Assembly: GCF_026072915.1 (NCBI RefSeq)
Contig: NZ_AP025943.1
Coordinates: 2,418,001 to 2,482,000 of the forward strand
Source: Akkermansia biwaensis
GTDB lineage: Bacteria > Verrucomicrobiota > Verrucomicrobiia > Verrucomicrobiales > Akkermansiaceae
Direction of reading: 5' to 3'
DNA: 64,000 nucleotides
Position 1 is the stretch's first letter; the number at the start of each line of letters is the position of its first letter. The notes beneath the pieces are model-generated. The model made no database searches. It saw nothing but the letters and a program-made list of their open reading frames with translations, and was not told where the DNA came from. Positions 54,134 through 64,000 of the stretch are shown one piece after another. A program made the position numbers and the translations under genes.

Positions 54134-57100
54134 TTAGAAGTCGTAGCGGTAGCCTATGCTTCCGTTCAGGGAGCTGGCTCCGTCTCGGATGTCCGCGTTG
54201 CCGTTCACAAAGATCGTCCCCTGCGTCCCTACCGGCACGCTCAGACCCGCTCCTATCTGCAACGCCGTCCTCCCTACTTTCGCTCCACGCACTTGCTGCG
54301 TGTAGCCGGGGTTGGCCAGGAAGCCCACTGCCGTTTCTCCACGGTCGTCTCCCAGGTCCTGGGCCGCGTTGACACGCAGTTCCGCCAGCGCTTCCCTTCC
54401 GAAGAGGTTGCTGCCTACAAGACCCATCCACCGGCCGCCCAGGGCAAGCGTGCCCGTCGTCCATTCCTGCTTGTCCACGCTCAGACCCGCGTTGCCCGCT
54501 CCCGTTTCACGGTAGCCGTCCATGCGCGTGGTCACCACCGAGGCGTTGAACAGGGGCTGCAGGATGCTGCTCCTGTCTTCGTTGAGGTAGATGTCGTAGG
54601 TGAGTTCATACATCGCTCCAAGGCCCCAGCCGTTGGTGCTGCCTTCCGTTCTGTAGCTGCCCGCTCCGTAGTCCACCGTCCGGTTGAGTTTGGCGTCGTT
54701 CCACCCGCCCGTCAGGATGAGCGTGTGGGCCCATCTCTTGCTCTGGTAGCGCCCGAAGAGGTTGGCGTAGTAGCTGTCCAGGTGGCCATCGGCCGTGTCC
54801 GCCGCGCTGGCCGTCAGGTCGCCGTAGTTGGCCGTGAAGGCCGCCCCCATCGTGAAGGAGTCGCTGAGGTCCACGTCCACCCCGAAGGTGCCTCCCCAGG
54901 TGGTGAGCTTGTAGCCGCTTTCATCACCTTTAGTGTCCAGCTGGGCGTAGGAGCCCGTGCCTTCCATCCACATGTGGAAGTAGGGAAGGTCTTCGTTGAT
55001 GTAGGCGGGGTTGACGCCCATTTGGTTGGTGCGGTTGCGTATCCATCCCATTTGTTCGCGCAGGGCGTCGCGCTGGGCAGTGCCCAGGGCGTTGACCGTG
55101 GAGCCCGCTGCCGCCGCCATGGAACGAGCGGCCCCGGACAGGTTGCCGTTGCTGATCATGGTACTGACGCCATTCATGAATTGGGCCAGTTGAGAGTCGG
55201 AGTCCAGGTTTTTGCGGGCTTCCCAGAGCAGGCTGGCTCCGGCCGCGGAATTCCACGTACCGGCCGCAGGGGCGAAGAGGTTTTCCTGCCGGAGTGTGGC
55301 ATTGAGCAGGATGTCGTTTCCGTCGCGGCTCAGGGTGGCGTCCTGATAATAGACGGCGAAGAGGCCGGATATCTGGGCGGCGAGGCTTTGCCCTTCTTCC
55401 AGGCCGCTGATGTTGTCGGTGGCGCTCATCAGGATGACGTCATGGAGGTCGTTTCCTGCGTTCATGGTGGCATTGCCTTCCATGTTGGAGAGGAGGAAGT
55501 TGGCTCCGTCCTGTATGGTGATGGTGGCCGCCGTCAGCATGGGAGCGTCAAAGGGGCCATCCTGATTGAAATTGTAGATCAATTCCGTCGTGGAACCGTT
55601 CTGGAAGGTGATGCTTTCCACGTTGAGCGTGGTGTTGGCGCTGCCCTGGGCGTCCCCGGTGGCTTCAATACGCAGGGTGCCGTTGTTTTCGGCGGTGATG
55701 CTGTTGTAGTTCAGCGTGGGGGCGTCCGCGGTGCCTTTCAGGACCAGAATGCCTCCGTCACGGACGGCGAGGTTGTAGTTCGCATTGCCGGTTTGCAGGC
55801 ATTGGGTGGTTTTCCCGGAGATGTTCAGGGTGCCGTCGCCTTCTAGAGTACCGGCGAAGGTTCCGGCGGAAGATGTCGCCGAGGAGATGGAGAGACTGCC
55901 TCCGTTCATGGACAGGGCGCCGGTTCCGGAGAGGCTGCTGATGGTGCCGGCTTCTTTTCCGGAGAGGTTCAGCGTGCCGTTGGCGGTGACTGCGGTTCCG
56001 TCCAGCCGGGCTTCTCCGCTCAGGGACAGTTCCGCCCCTTCCTGAATGCGGAGGGAGCCGGTTCCGGTGATGGTGCCGTAATCCATGCTGCTTGTTCCGG
56101 TCAGGTCGAGAGCGCCCTTAATAGTCAGGGTGCCTCCGGCTTCCGTGGCGGTGAGGATTCCGATTCCGGCGTTGCCGTTAATGGTCAGGCCGCCTCCTTC
56201 CAGCGTGAGGGTGCCCAGGGAGTTTTCCGCGCCGTTGAGTACGATGCCGCCTTCACGCAGAGTAAGGGTTTCCATGTTCATCGTTCCTCCAACCGTCAGT
56301 GTCCCGGTTCCTTCCTTGATGAAGGCAACGTTGCTGCCTCCCGTGATGCTGCCTCCCATGACGGTATCCTGGCCGGCCGGGTCAATGTCGTCTTCTCCCG
56401 TCGTCATTTCTTTGTTGTTGAGAATGACGACGGCCGTGCCATCTCCGGTGTTGTTGACGACCAGGCTGCTGCCGGAGGCTCCTATCAGGTTGTTGATTTT
56501 AGCTCCTTCGCCGTCTTCTTCTCCAGGAGTTCCAGCCAGGTTGACCGTCAAGGTCTGGCCACTGCCGATGACAACGCCGGCGTAGCCGGAGAGCGTTTGA
56601 TAGGAGTTGACTTCGTGAGCGTTTCCTCCTTCCGCCTGCACGCGGTAGAGGCCGGTGGCCGCTCCGCTGAGCACCAAGCTGCCACCGTCCGTTCCTGTGA
56701 CCCGGATGCCGTAGTTGGTCAGAAGGTCGGTAGTGAAGGCAATGTCGCCCAGGTTACCGACGGTCAGCGTTCCGCTGGTCAGGGTCAGGTAGCTGGAGGT
56801 GTCGTCGGTTTTGTGGTCCAGCAGAAGGTTGACAACGGCGTCGTTGCTCAGGTCCAGCGTCAGCCCTTCTCCCGCAATGGCCAGGTTCGGGTCGCTTCCC
56901 GTTCCGCTGCCGTTGCTGATGACAGCGTCGGATGCTTGCGTATCCTGGCCGATGTTTTCCGTCCCAAGGGCAATGGTAAGCCCGTCCAGGCCTCCTTCTC
57001 CTACAGTTACGGATCCGGTGACTCCGGTCAGACGGGAGCCGGCGGCGATATTCAACGTCCCCTTCATATGGCTGCCGTCGGCTCCGGAGAGGTTCAGGCT

Positions 57101-59731
57101 GCCTTCCATGATGGAAATTCCTTCCGTGATTCCGCCGAGGATGGTTTCTGCTTCTGCCGCGTCTGCCCCGAGTTTCAGGTCTCCCGCTCCGGTTTTGGTC
57201 AGGGCCGGGCTGTCGGTCAGCGCGTAGATGGTGGCGGAGCTCCCTTCTCCGCTAACGTTGATTTTGTCAAATTGGGTGAAGGTTGTGTGTTGGAAGTCCG
57301 TGGCTCCAAAGCTTCCCTTGAGTTCGAGCGTCCTGTCTCCCCCTACCGTCGCTCCGGCGCTTCCTCCAATGATGATGCCGCCTTCTTCCCCTTCTGCTCC
57401 AAAGACGCTTCCTTCCGTCAGAGAGACGAGTACGTCGCCTCCTACCGTGCCGCAGTTGCCTGCCCCGTAGATGTCGCCCAGGTAGGTCCCCGCCCCAAGG
57501 GTGACGGTGACGCTGCCGCCAATGCTGACGGGCAGGGCTGCGGCGTCTTCCGCCGTCCATGTGCTTCCTCTCCAGGAGCCGCCCACGATCATGCCTGTGA
57601 AGGTGGAGCCTCCGTCAATGGAGACGCCGGTGTTTCCGTTGGTGGTCAGCGTGGTGCCGTTCCCCCAGTTCCAGAAAGAGCCGCCCATGATGTTGCCCGT
57701 GAAGATGACTCCTTCTTTCCCGGTGATGGTGACGCTTGAACTGCCTTCCACTTTTTGTATGCCTCCGTTGCTTACGGATTTCGTGTTTGCGTAACTGCCC
57801 CCATAGATGTTTTTGACGAAGTTGTTTTGCCCGTCTGTGCCGGAGAGTTCCGCATTGCTTAAATCAACAGTTACCGAGGTGCTGCCTTGGATTGTCGTCC
57901 CTGAAACCTGGTTGGCCGTCCATGCGCTGCCGCCCGTGATGAAGTTCTGGTCTGTTACGTTGCCGAAGTCTCCCAGGTTGACGGTCGCGTTGTTGCTATA
58001 CTGGATGTTGGTGACCAGGACGTTTGTGTTTCCTGTGATGATGGTGACGGCATTATGGGAGGAAGTGCTTCCTCCGATGATGGCTCCGGCCACGATGGCT
58101 TTATCCTTGACGGTAACGTTTGTGCTGCCCGTCAGGGTGGTGCTCGCTCCCTTGGTGTTCCCGCCGATGACGTGTTCCGCCGTGGCGTTTCCAGAGAGCT
58201 GCACATGGGTGTCCCCAGTCAGCGTGCTGGTCTGGAGGTTGGTGCCCCATTCATTGGTGACACCTCCGGCGATGATGCCGAATGCTCCTCCGTTGATGTC
58301 TATCCATATGTCCCCCTGGTAGTTGAGGTTGCCGGACGGCAGGGGCGCCCCGCTGTTGTATACCCCGGACAGGTTGATTTTAGTTCCGCCGGTGTTGGTG
58401 ATTTGATAGACTTTGTCCCCGCTGGTCGTCAGGGTCCCGTTCAGATATCCCAGGCTGACGTTGGCCGCACTCCTCTCCCCAAGAGCCAGCGTAAAGGCGT
58501 TCTTGACCGTTTCTTCCAATGCCCCTCCCTCTCCCGCAGATACCCACGTCACACGGGATATCGCCTCGTCTTCTATCGTCAGCACGCTGCCTTCTATACT
58601 ATATTGCCCTGTCTCTAATCCCGTAACGGTAAAATTCGTACCGAGGTTGTTTCCTAAATCAAACGTGTATCCCTGTTCTCCCTCCACCAGGCTGTCAAGC
58701 GCGCCGCCGATGTCAATGGTGCCTGAAGTGAAAGTTACATTTTCCTTGGTAAAGGAGGATCCGGATTCCGTATAGGTTAGCTTGGCTCCGGCAATGGCTG
58801 CGTTTTTCAATACGCCGGTGCCGTTCATGTTCAGAACGGCATTTGCCCCCAGAGTGGCGGAGGTGAAATCCAGCGTTCCTCCTGCCATGGTGATTATTCC
58901 GGAATAAGCCAAGGAAGAATTATTGATATTCAGGATGCCTCCTTGGGCCGTGATATTCGCGTTGATGACGGTTCCCGTCAGGTTTTGCGTACCTGTTCCG
59001 GCCATAATCAGATTTATTCCTCCCGTGGGAGTAGTGTTGCCGTTTACTCCGGAATGCTGCGTGGTTGCCCCGATACTTCCCCCATACGTGTAATTTCCGT
59101 TACCCGTCAGGGTAAGATTCGCTCTGGAGGAATTAGCCGACTGGACGCGCCCCTTATGTGTTCCGCTGAAGCCGTCGGCATCATTTAAACCGGCCAGAGA
59201 GGCGGCATTGGAAATTTGCAACGTCAGGGCGCTGGAACTTTGATTGATTGAGCCTGACAAATCTACCGTTGCGTTGGCGAGAGCCATTCCCGTAATCTGG
59301 AGAATGGCGCCGCCGGGCTGCGTCCCCTTCTGGGAAAGGATAATGTTCCCGGAAAAACTGCTTTCTTGGGAACCAAGCACAAACTTGGAGGCATAGCCGG
59401 CATTGCCGTTAGCCGCTACCAGCGTTAAATTTCCTTCTCCGGCAAATGCCCCGTTCAAATTGATGGTACAGGCGCCGTTCGCATTCTGATTAATGGTAAA
59501 CGAGGAGCCTGCTCCGATATAAAGTCCTGTGGAATAATTGTTGTTTCCTGAATTTACATCAAGGTTGACGGATTGGCTCCCAGTAACTGAATACTCATTG
59601 GCGGGCTCATTGTTATTAAAGGTGGAGTCCGCTCCCCATGCGGGGGATTCAGATGTTGGGACGGCCAGGGAAACACTGGTGTAACAAGCCAGAACAGCCG
59701 CCAGCAGAGCAATAGGCAGGTGTAGACGCAT
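54134..59731 (-). CDS. Giant autotransporter with beta-strand-repeat passenger
   Basis: 1865 residues from the ATG at 59731 (MRLHLPIALLAAVLACYTSVSLA, a clean signal peptide). The in-frame ATG at 59767 is only 2 nt from the predicted -10 box and cannot be the start if that promoter is used. The passenger (about 40-1580) is Gly/Thr/Ser/Asn-rich beta-helix with autotransporter-associated strand repeats such as FIKEGTGTLTVGGTM, KTGAGDLKLG and GGSLSISSATSSAGTF. The last 280 residues are the membrane barrel (YFHMWMEGTGSYAQLD, then GTIFVNGNADIRDG) with a terminal aromatic, SIGYRYDF. It would present the passenger on the cell surface. The role is probably adhesion or interaction; not determinable here. 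Confidence 0.92.
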   Translation of the reverse strand: MRLHLPIALLAAVLACYTSVSLAVPTSESPAWGADSTFNNNEPANEYSVTGSQSVNLDVNSGNNNYSTGLYIGAGSSFTINQNANGACTINLNGAFAGEGNLTLVAANGNAGYASKFVLGSQESSFSGNIILSQKGTQPGGAILQITGMALANATVDLSGSINQSSSALTLQISNAASLAGLNDADGFSGTHKGRVQSANSSRANLTLTGNGNYTYGGSIGATTQHSGVNGNTTPTGGINLIMAGTGTQNLTGTVINANITAQGGILNINNSSLAYSGIITMAGGTLDFTSATLGANAVLNMNGTGVLKNAAIAGAKLTYTESGSSFTKENVTFTSGTIDIGGALDSLVEGEQGYTFDLGNNLGTNFTVTGLETGQYSIEGSVLTIEDEAISRVTWVSAGEGGALEETVKNAFTLALGERSAANVSLGYLNGTLTTSGDKVYQITNTGGTKINLSGVYNSGAPLPSGNLNYQGDIWIDINGGAFGIIAGGVTNEWGTNLQTSTLTGDTHVQLSGNATAEHVIGGNTKGASTTLTGSTNVTVKDKAIVAGAIIGGSTSSHNAVTIITGNTNVLVTNIQYSNNATVNLGDFGNVTDQNFITGGSAWTANQVSGTTIQGSTSVTVDLSNAELSGTDGQNNFVKNIYGGSYANTKSVSNGGIQKVEGSSSVTITGKEGVIFTGNIMGGSFWNWGNGTTLTTNGNTGVSIDGGSTFTGMIVGGSWRGSTWTAEDAAALPVSIGGSVTVTLGAGTYLGDIYGAGNCGTVGGDVLVSLTEGSVFGAEGEEGGIIIGGSAGATVGGDRTLELKGSFGATDFQHTTFTQFDKINVSGEGSSATIYALTDSPALTKTGAGDLKLGADAAEAETILGGITEGISIMEGSLNLSGADGSHMKGTLNIAAGSRLTGVTGSVTVGEGGLDGLTIALGTENIGQDTQASDAVISNGSGTGSDPNLAIAGEGLTLDLSNDAVVNLLLDHKTDDTSSYLTLTSGTLTVGNLGDIAFTTDLLTNYGIRVTGTDGGSLVLSGAATGLYRVQAEGGNAHEVNSYQTLSGYAGVVIGSGQTLTVNLAGTPGEEDGEGAKINNLIGASGSSLVVNNTGDGTAVVILNNKEMTTGEDDIDPAGQDTVMGGSITGGSNVAFIKEGTGTLTVGGTMNMETLTLREGGIVLNGAENSLGTLTLEGGGLTINGNAGIGILTATEAGGTLTIKGALDLTGTSSMDYGTITGTGSLRIQEGAELSLSGEARLDGTAVTANGTLNLSGKEAGTISSLSGTGALSMNGGSLSISSATSSAGTFAGTLEGDGTLNISGKTTQCLQTGNANYNLAVRDGGILVLKGTADAPTLNYNSITAENNGTLRIEATGDAQGSANTTLNVESITFQNGSTTELIYNFNQDGPFDAPMLTAATITIQDGANFLLSNMEGNATMNAGNDLHDVILMSATDNISGLEEGQSLAAQISGLFAVYYQDATLSRDGNDILLNATLRQENLFAPAAGTWNSAAGASLLWEARKNLDSDSQLAQFMNGVSTMISNGNLSGAARSMAAAAGSTVNALGTAQRDALREQMGWIRNRTNQMGVNPAYINEDLPYFHMWMEGTGSYAQLDTKGDESGYKLTTWGGTFGVDVDLSDSFTMGAAFTANYGDLTASAADTADGHLDSYYANLFGRYQSKRWAHTLILTGGWNDAKLNRTVDYGAGSYRTEGSTNGWGLGAMYELTYDIYLNEDRSSILQPLFNASVVTTRMDGYRETGAGNAGLSVDKQEWTTGTLALGGRWMGLVGSNLFGREALAELRVNAAQDLGDDRGETAVGFLANPGYTQQVRGAKVGRTALQIGAGLSVPVGTQGTIFVNGNADIRDGASSLNGSIGYRYDF

Positions 59732-59768
59732 TTTTGTTATGGTGTTAATTTTTATGTATTTATGCATA

Positions 59769-59958
59769 ATAATACGGATTTGAAATCCGAAGTCAACGAA
59801 AATTTTTGATATGAAAACGTTTTAGAAAAGATGAGAAGAGTGAAGAAGAAGCAGGAAAGAAAGGGAGAAACTATGTGAATACATATTCAATAATATCACT
59901 ATTAATGATTTAGATATTTCCCAAAATAAATCTAAATCTTTATCGAATTTCAAAACCG
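59769..59958 (-). promoter_or_regulatory. Inverton-like promoter of the autotransporter gene, predicted ON
   Basis: On the minus strand TTGACT (59791-59796), then a 16-nt spacer holding CGGATTTCAAATCCG (59775-59789), then TATTAT (59769-59774): a near-consensus promoter about 30 nt before the start at 59731. An imperfect partner CGAATTTCAAAACCG lies at 59944-59958 (13 of 15 match). The spacing of about 184 bp equals that of the two other elements in this window. Two mismatches may mean the switch is locked ON. Confidence 0.6.
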
Positions 59959-60425
59959 TTGCGCTAACCTTGGAGGATGATTGTAAAAAATTGTTTATCA
60001 ATAGATTTCTTTGTTGATTATCTTTAAGACACGAGCACAAATTACTCGAATTCTTCTCCTACCGATAGACGAGCCACGCTAGTCATGCATCGTTGCTTTG
60101 GCAGGATTAGTCTGCGAAGGTATCACTTCCGAACGTTTTCATTCTCCGGCCCGGCATCTAATGTTTCAGGGACCAGTACAGGAGGGAGTATTCCGGATGT
60201 GTAAAAGGTAAAGGGATACCGTGAGGCCGGCTTCTTCTTAACTTTCGAATGGCTGAATTCGTTCCACTTATTTTCGTACAAGGGGGGGTATCAGGCAACG
60301 GATCTGATCATGAAATTGAAACTCCAGCTGACTTTCAGAATCACCTTGAACAACTTCAAACAGGTGTGAATCAGAAAAAACAAGGTACTGATATGGGTGC
60401 TGGTTGAGCAATTTTGAAAAAGAAA
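59959..60425. other. Intergenic region between the autotransporter promoter and the tRNA terminator
   Basis: About 470 bases without a supportable gene. Its composition changes sharply near 60050 from very AT-rich to mixed. A short open stretch starting at an ATG near 60310 encodes MKLKLQLTFRITLNNFKQV and then stops, and it could be the relic of a mobile-element gene next to the tRNA. I cannot assign it. Confidence 0.35.
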
Positions 60426-60458
60426 AAACGCCTCGAAATGTTTGATTCCAAGGCGTTT
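60426..60458 (-). terminator. Intrinsic terminator of tRNA-Val
   Basis: Minus-strand stem AAACGCCTTGGAAT / ATTTCGAGGCGTTT (14 bp with G-U pairs) with a 5-nt loop, followed by a T run, 8 nt beyond the CCA end of the tRNA. Confidence 0.88.
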
Positions 60459-60465
60459 ATGAAGA

Positions 60466-60540
60466 TGGTACGCGGTACTGGTTTCGAACCAGTGACCCCA
60501 TGCGTGTGAAGCATGTGCTCTACCACTGAGCTAACCGCGC
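60466..60540 (-). tRNA. tRNA-Val (anticodon CAC)
   Basis: 75 nt including encoded CCA. Acceptor GCGCGGT pairs with ACCGCGT; the D arm is GCTCAGTGGTAGAGC; the anticodon stem CATGC/GCATG holds the loop TTCACAC with anticodon CAC, reading GUG valine codons; the T arm contains GGTTCGAAACC. All stems pair without mismatches apart from normal variation, so it should be functional. A terminator follows immediately. Confidence 0.96.
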
Positions 60541-60589
60541 GTGTTTGGGACGGGGAGAATCTATAGGAGCCCTCCGGAATTGGCAAGAT

Positions 60590-60615
60590 TTTTTTCCCGA
60601 ACTTCCGGGAAAAAA
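60590..60615. other. Symmetric hairpin between the tRNA and alr
   Basis: TTTTTTCCCG pairs with CGGGAAAAAA across a 6-nt loop. It resembles a small bidirectional terminator yet lies between two divergent genes, where none is needed, so it may block read-through or be part of the alr leader. Confidence 0.45.
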
Positions 60616-60701
60616 GTTTCTGCGGGGCTCTTGGCGGGAATGGGAGCATGGTGGCTGAATTCCGGCTTGTAGAACATCGGCCGTCTTTTTACACTCCGGG
60701 C

Positions 60702-61805
60702 ATGAGTTGCACAAGCCCACCCAGAGCCTGGGCCCAGATTGATACCGGTGCGTTGAAGCACAATCTCAACGTCGTACGCCGCATCATGCCGGACCATCGT
60801 TTGATGGCCATTGTGAAGGCGGAGGCTTACGGACACGGTCTGGAAGGCGTGGTGAAGGCTTTGGACGGCGAGGATTGCGCCTTTTTCGGCGTGGCGACCG
60901 TGGCGGAAGCCTGCCGGGTGCGGGATGCGGGGGCCAAAACGTGCCCGTTCATTCTTGGTCCCTGTTTTGCGGGAGAGCGGGAGGAGATTGTCCAGAACGG
61001 CTGGCGCGCTGCCCTTTCCAGCCTGGAGGAGGCGGAACATTTCAATTCCCTGGGGAGACTGTACAACAAGCCCGTGCATGTCCACCTGGGCGTGGATACG
61101 GGTATGGGGCGCAGCGGTTTTCTGCCCAGTGAACTGCATGGCCTGACGGAGAAGCTTAAGCAGTTCACTTTCCTGGATTTGGAAGGCGTGTTTTCCCACC
61201 TTTCCGCGGCATCGGACGATATTTCCTTCACGCACGGCCAGATCAGCGGCTTTGCGGAGGCGGTGAATGAACTTTCCCAAGGGCACGAGTACAAGTTCCG
61301 CCATTTGTGCAGCAGCGCGGCCGTGTTCAATTACAAGGTGCCTTGCGCCAACATGGTGAGGCTGGGAAGAATCCTGTACGGGTATTCCCCCATGCCGTCT
61401 CCCCACAACAAGGACCTGCGTCCCACGCTGACGCTCTACAGCCGCATTACCCTGATACGCACGTTGCCGGGCAATCACGGCGTTTCCTACAACCATTGCT
61501 ATATCACCAAGGGATGCACGAAGGTGGCGACTATCGGCATCGGCTATGCGGACGGCTATCTTCAGTATTTGTCCAACCAGGGAGCGCGGGTGTATATCAA
61601 CGGCCAGTATTGCCCCGTTCTGGGACGCATTACCATGGACCAGATCATGGTGGACGTCACATACATGGACCAGGTGAATACCGGTGACTTGGTGGAGATC
61701 ATGGGCCCCAATGTGAGCTGGGAAGAGCTGACGCGCCGCGCCAATACCATTCCGAGCAACGTGCTGACCAGCATCAGTTCCCGTGTTCCGCGGATTTACG
61801 TGTGA
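60702..61805 (+). CDS. alr: Alanine racemase
   Basis: 367 residues from the ATG at 60702 ([21 protein letters not shown]). The PLP-barrel motif [13 protein letters not shown] contains the lysine that binds [29 protein letters not shown], the catalytic tyrosine segment [10 protein letters not shown] and [12 protein letters not shown] are conserved, with the C-terminal domain [15 protein letters not shown]. It interconverts L- and D-alanine for peptidoglycan synthesis in the cytoplasm. No operon partner. Confidence 0.94.
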   Translation: MSCTSPPRAWAQIDTGALKHNLNVVRRIMPDHRLMAIVKAEAYGHGLEGVVKALDGEDCAFFGVATVAEACRVRDAGAKTCPFILGPCFAGEREEIVQNGWRAALSSLEEAEHFNSLGRLYNKPVHVHLGVDTGMGRSGFLPSELHGLTEKLKQFTFLDLEGVFSHLSAASDDISFTHGQISGFAEAVNELSQGHEYKFRHLCSSAAVFNYKVPCANMVRLGRILYGYSPMPSPHNKDLRPTLTLYSRITLIRTLPGNHGVSYNHCYITKGCTKVATIGIGYADGYLQYLSNQGARVYINGQYCPVLGRITMDQIMVDVTYMDQVNTGDLVEIMGPNVSWEELTRRANTIPSNVLTSISSRVPRIYV

Positions 61806-62199
61806 GCGGTTTCGCGCGGAGGACGGATTCTATTGTTTTTCTTTTTTCCGGGATGCTTTCCCGGAAAGTTCCGGCTGTCATGCCATTCCGGATTTTGGAG
61901 AATTGGAAAAGCCTGCTGATGAAAACAGAGCAGTTTTTGAGGATATTGCCGGACGGACGGCTCCGCGCTTTTTAAGCTTTGGCCCGGTGGTTCGGAGTTT
62001 TTACTGTTTGCGGGTGTTTTTCCCGGCTGGCGAAAATTCTCGTTCCGTTATGTTTCAGGAGGGGGGTCCATCGCGGGAGGGGAGCAGAAATGCGGGGGCG
62101 GGGGAATGCTTGCAGGAAACAAGGAGGGTAAGGGAATTTTTTCGTCAGAAAGACGGTTTTTCTGACGTTCAGCTCTTCTTTTAATTTTCCGGCGGAGTT
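61806..62199. other. Intergenic region after alr
   Basis: About 390 bases with no gene I support; a 133-codon plus-strand frame has neither a convincing start nor family features and overlaps the end of alr. A hairpin CGTCAGAAA (62143-62151) / TTTCTGACG (62159-62167) near the converging oppF stop may terminate transcripts from either side. Confidence 0.45.
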
Positions 62200-63207
62200 T
62201 TATCTCTGGCGGAGTTTGTTCCAGTCTTCCGGCTCCAGGGAGCAGGGGTCCGGAGCTACCCAGTGGCCTGGTTCTATTTCCACGGGCGTCAGGTCCGCTC
62301 CCACGGTTTCCGGGTAGGCGGGGTGCTGGATGCGGTGGCCGAAGGCGGAACCAAGCGGCGGGTTGATGGGGGAGGGCACATCCCCCGGCAGCGGCTGGTG
62401 CGTGTTGGCTTTGGCGGGGTCCGGTTCCGGAATGGCGTCCAGCAGGGCTTTGGTGTAGGCGTGTTTGGGCGCCTGGTAGATGGTTTCCGCGTCTGATATT
62501 TCCACGATTTTTCCCAAGTACATGACGGCCACGCGGTCGGAGATGTGTTTGACCACCGCCAGGTCATGGGCGATGAACAGGTAGGAGAGCTTGCGTTCCT
62601 CTTGGAGTTCCAGGAGCAGGTTGAGCACCTGGGATTGTACGGAGACGTCCAGGGCGGAAACGGGTTCGTCCAGAATAATGAGGCTGGGGTTCAGCGTGAG
62701 GGCGCGGGCGATGCCGATGCGCTGGCGCTGGCCGCCGGAAAATTCAAAGGGGAAGCGGTCGATGGCGCTGTCCGGCAGGCCTACGCGGTCCAGCAGTCCG
62801 CGCACCCATTCCCGGCGTTCCGCCGGAGTGCCCATTCGGTGGATGACGAAGGGTTCCGCCACGATCTGCCCGATGGATTGCCGTTGGTTGAGTGATTCCG
62901 CAGGGTCCTGGAAGACCATCTGGATGTGGGGCCGCAGGGGCCGCATTTTGCGCTGGGAAAGGGTGGCGATGTTCTGGCCGTTGAAGAGGATGGACCCTCC
63001 CGTGGGCTTCAGCAGGCGCACGATGCTTTTGCCGATGGTGGATTTTCCGCAGCCGGATTCCCCCACCAGCCCCAGCGTTTCGCCGGGATAGATGTTGAAG
63101 GAGACGTCGTCCACCGCCTTCACCCAGCCCGCCTGGCGCAGGAAGATCCCGGAGCGGACGGGAAAGTACATTTTCAGGTTGTTGACTTGCAAGAGTGGTT
63201 CCGGCAT
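62200..63207 (-). CDS. oppF: Oligopeptide/dipeptide ABC transporter ATP-binding protein (OppF/DppF)
   Basis: 335 residues. ABC ATPase landmarks: Walker A GLVGESGCGKSTIGKS, Q-loop MVFQDPAESLNQR, signature EFSGGQRQRIGIARAL, Walker B LIILDEPVSALDVS and the H-loop IAHDLAVV. The C-terminal extension after about residue 245, with IYQAPKHAYTKALLDAIPEPDP and LGSAFGHRIQHPAYPE, is the oligopeptide-transporter C-terminal domain. It normally carries a Cys cluster, which is lacking here. The protein pairs with OppD on the cytoplasmic face to energise peptide import. It starts 13 nt after the oppD-like gene. Confidence 0.92.
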   Translation of the reverse strand: MPEPLLQVNNLKMYFPVRSGIFLRQAGWVKAVDDVSFNIYPGETLGLVGESGCGKSTIGKSIVRLLKPTGGSILFNGQNIATLSQRKMRPLRPHIQMVFQDPAESLNQRQSIGQIVAEPFVIHRMGTPAERREWVRGLLDRVGLPDSAIDRFPFEFSGGQRQRIGIARALTLNPSLIILDEPVSALDVSVQSQVLNLLLELQEERKLSYLFIAHDLAVVKHISDRVAVMYLGKIVEISDAETIYQAPKHAYTKALLDAIPEPDPAKANTHQPLPGDVPSPINPPLGSAFGHRIQHPAYPETVGADLTPVEIEPGHWVAPDPCSLEPEDWNKLRQR

Positions 63208-63220
63208 GGCAAAGGAGGGG

Positions 63221-64000
<780 letters not shown>

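Noticed and set aside
54293-58775. Several long plus-strand open frames opposite the autotransporter
   Set aside because: All are antisense to one continuous minus-strand autotransporter with repeats and a barrel domain. They lack ribosome sites and family motifs.
61783-62184. 133-codon plus-strand frame after alr
   Set aside because: It overlaps the alr end and shows no signal peptide, family motif or ribosome site.

Overview
The window reads as a chromosome segment of a mucin-degrading Verrucomicrobiota, most consistent with Akkermansia. This is inferred from gene content: complete L-fucose and hexuronate utilisation operons, a secreted GH33 sialidase, PEP-CTERM surface proteins, a giant autotransporter and GC-rich coding DNA. 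No rRNA marker is present to confirm it, and the strain cannot be named.

Layout. 1-2.9 kb: a truncated M3 peptidase and citramalate synthase. 2.9-11.1 kb (all minus strand): an accessory island with a secreted-protein gene split by a 10-bp minisatellite, a small signal-peptide-bearing putative immunity gene, and a large RHS/YD-repeat toxin-like gene. The RHS gene has an AT-rich C-terminal tip, and its 5' part is frameshifted around a poly-serine linker and a G7 run. 11.3-15.1 kb: a PUR-type nucleic-acid-binding protein, Mrp, a MATE exporter and a PH-domain membrane protein. 15.4-21.9 kb: a hexuronate operon (KDG kinase, a mannonate dehydratase-oxidoreductase fusion, uronate isomerase, KDPG aldolase, ExuT-like transporter). 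22.4-27 kb: a carboxyltransferase lacking a biotin domain, cardiolipin synthase, thyA and folA. 27-29.2 kb: two PEP-CTERM genes, each preceded by an element that looks like an invertible promoter. 29.7-36.7 kb: a fucose operon (fucP-fucI-four-helix protein-fucK-fucA) and a small secreted protein. 37.2-39.7 kb: an unknown coiled-coil protein, a permuted NlpC/P60-type hydrolase and a small secreted protein. 39.8-53.5 kb: sialidase, two ECF sigma factors, a TPP riboswitch with thiC, a secreted thioredoxin, a PDZ protein, dGTPase, a multicopper oxidase fused to a CopB-like barrel, and a Yellow/MRJP-like protein. 53.5-54 kb: a scar joining two gene remnants. 54.1-60 kb: an autotransporter under a third inverton-like promoter. 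60.4-64 kb: tRNA-Val, alanine racemase and two oligopeptide ABC-transporter ATPases, the last cut by the window edge.

The genes fit a life on host mucin: sialidase releases terminal sialic acid, the fucose and hexuronate operons take sugars to triose phosphate and pyruvate, and a set of surface proteins appears to be varied. The strongest unexpected signal is the density of putative phase-variation devices. There are three promoter elements with near-identical architecture (inverted repeats of about 15 bp, 170-185 bp apart, with the repeat sitting in the -35/-10 spacer), one 10-bp tandem repeat that currently breaks a reading frame, and one homopolymer frameshift, all at surface or secreted-protein genes.
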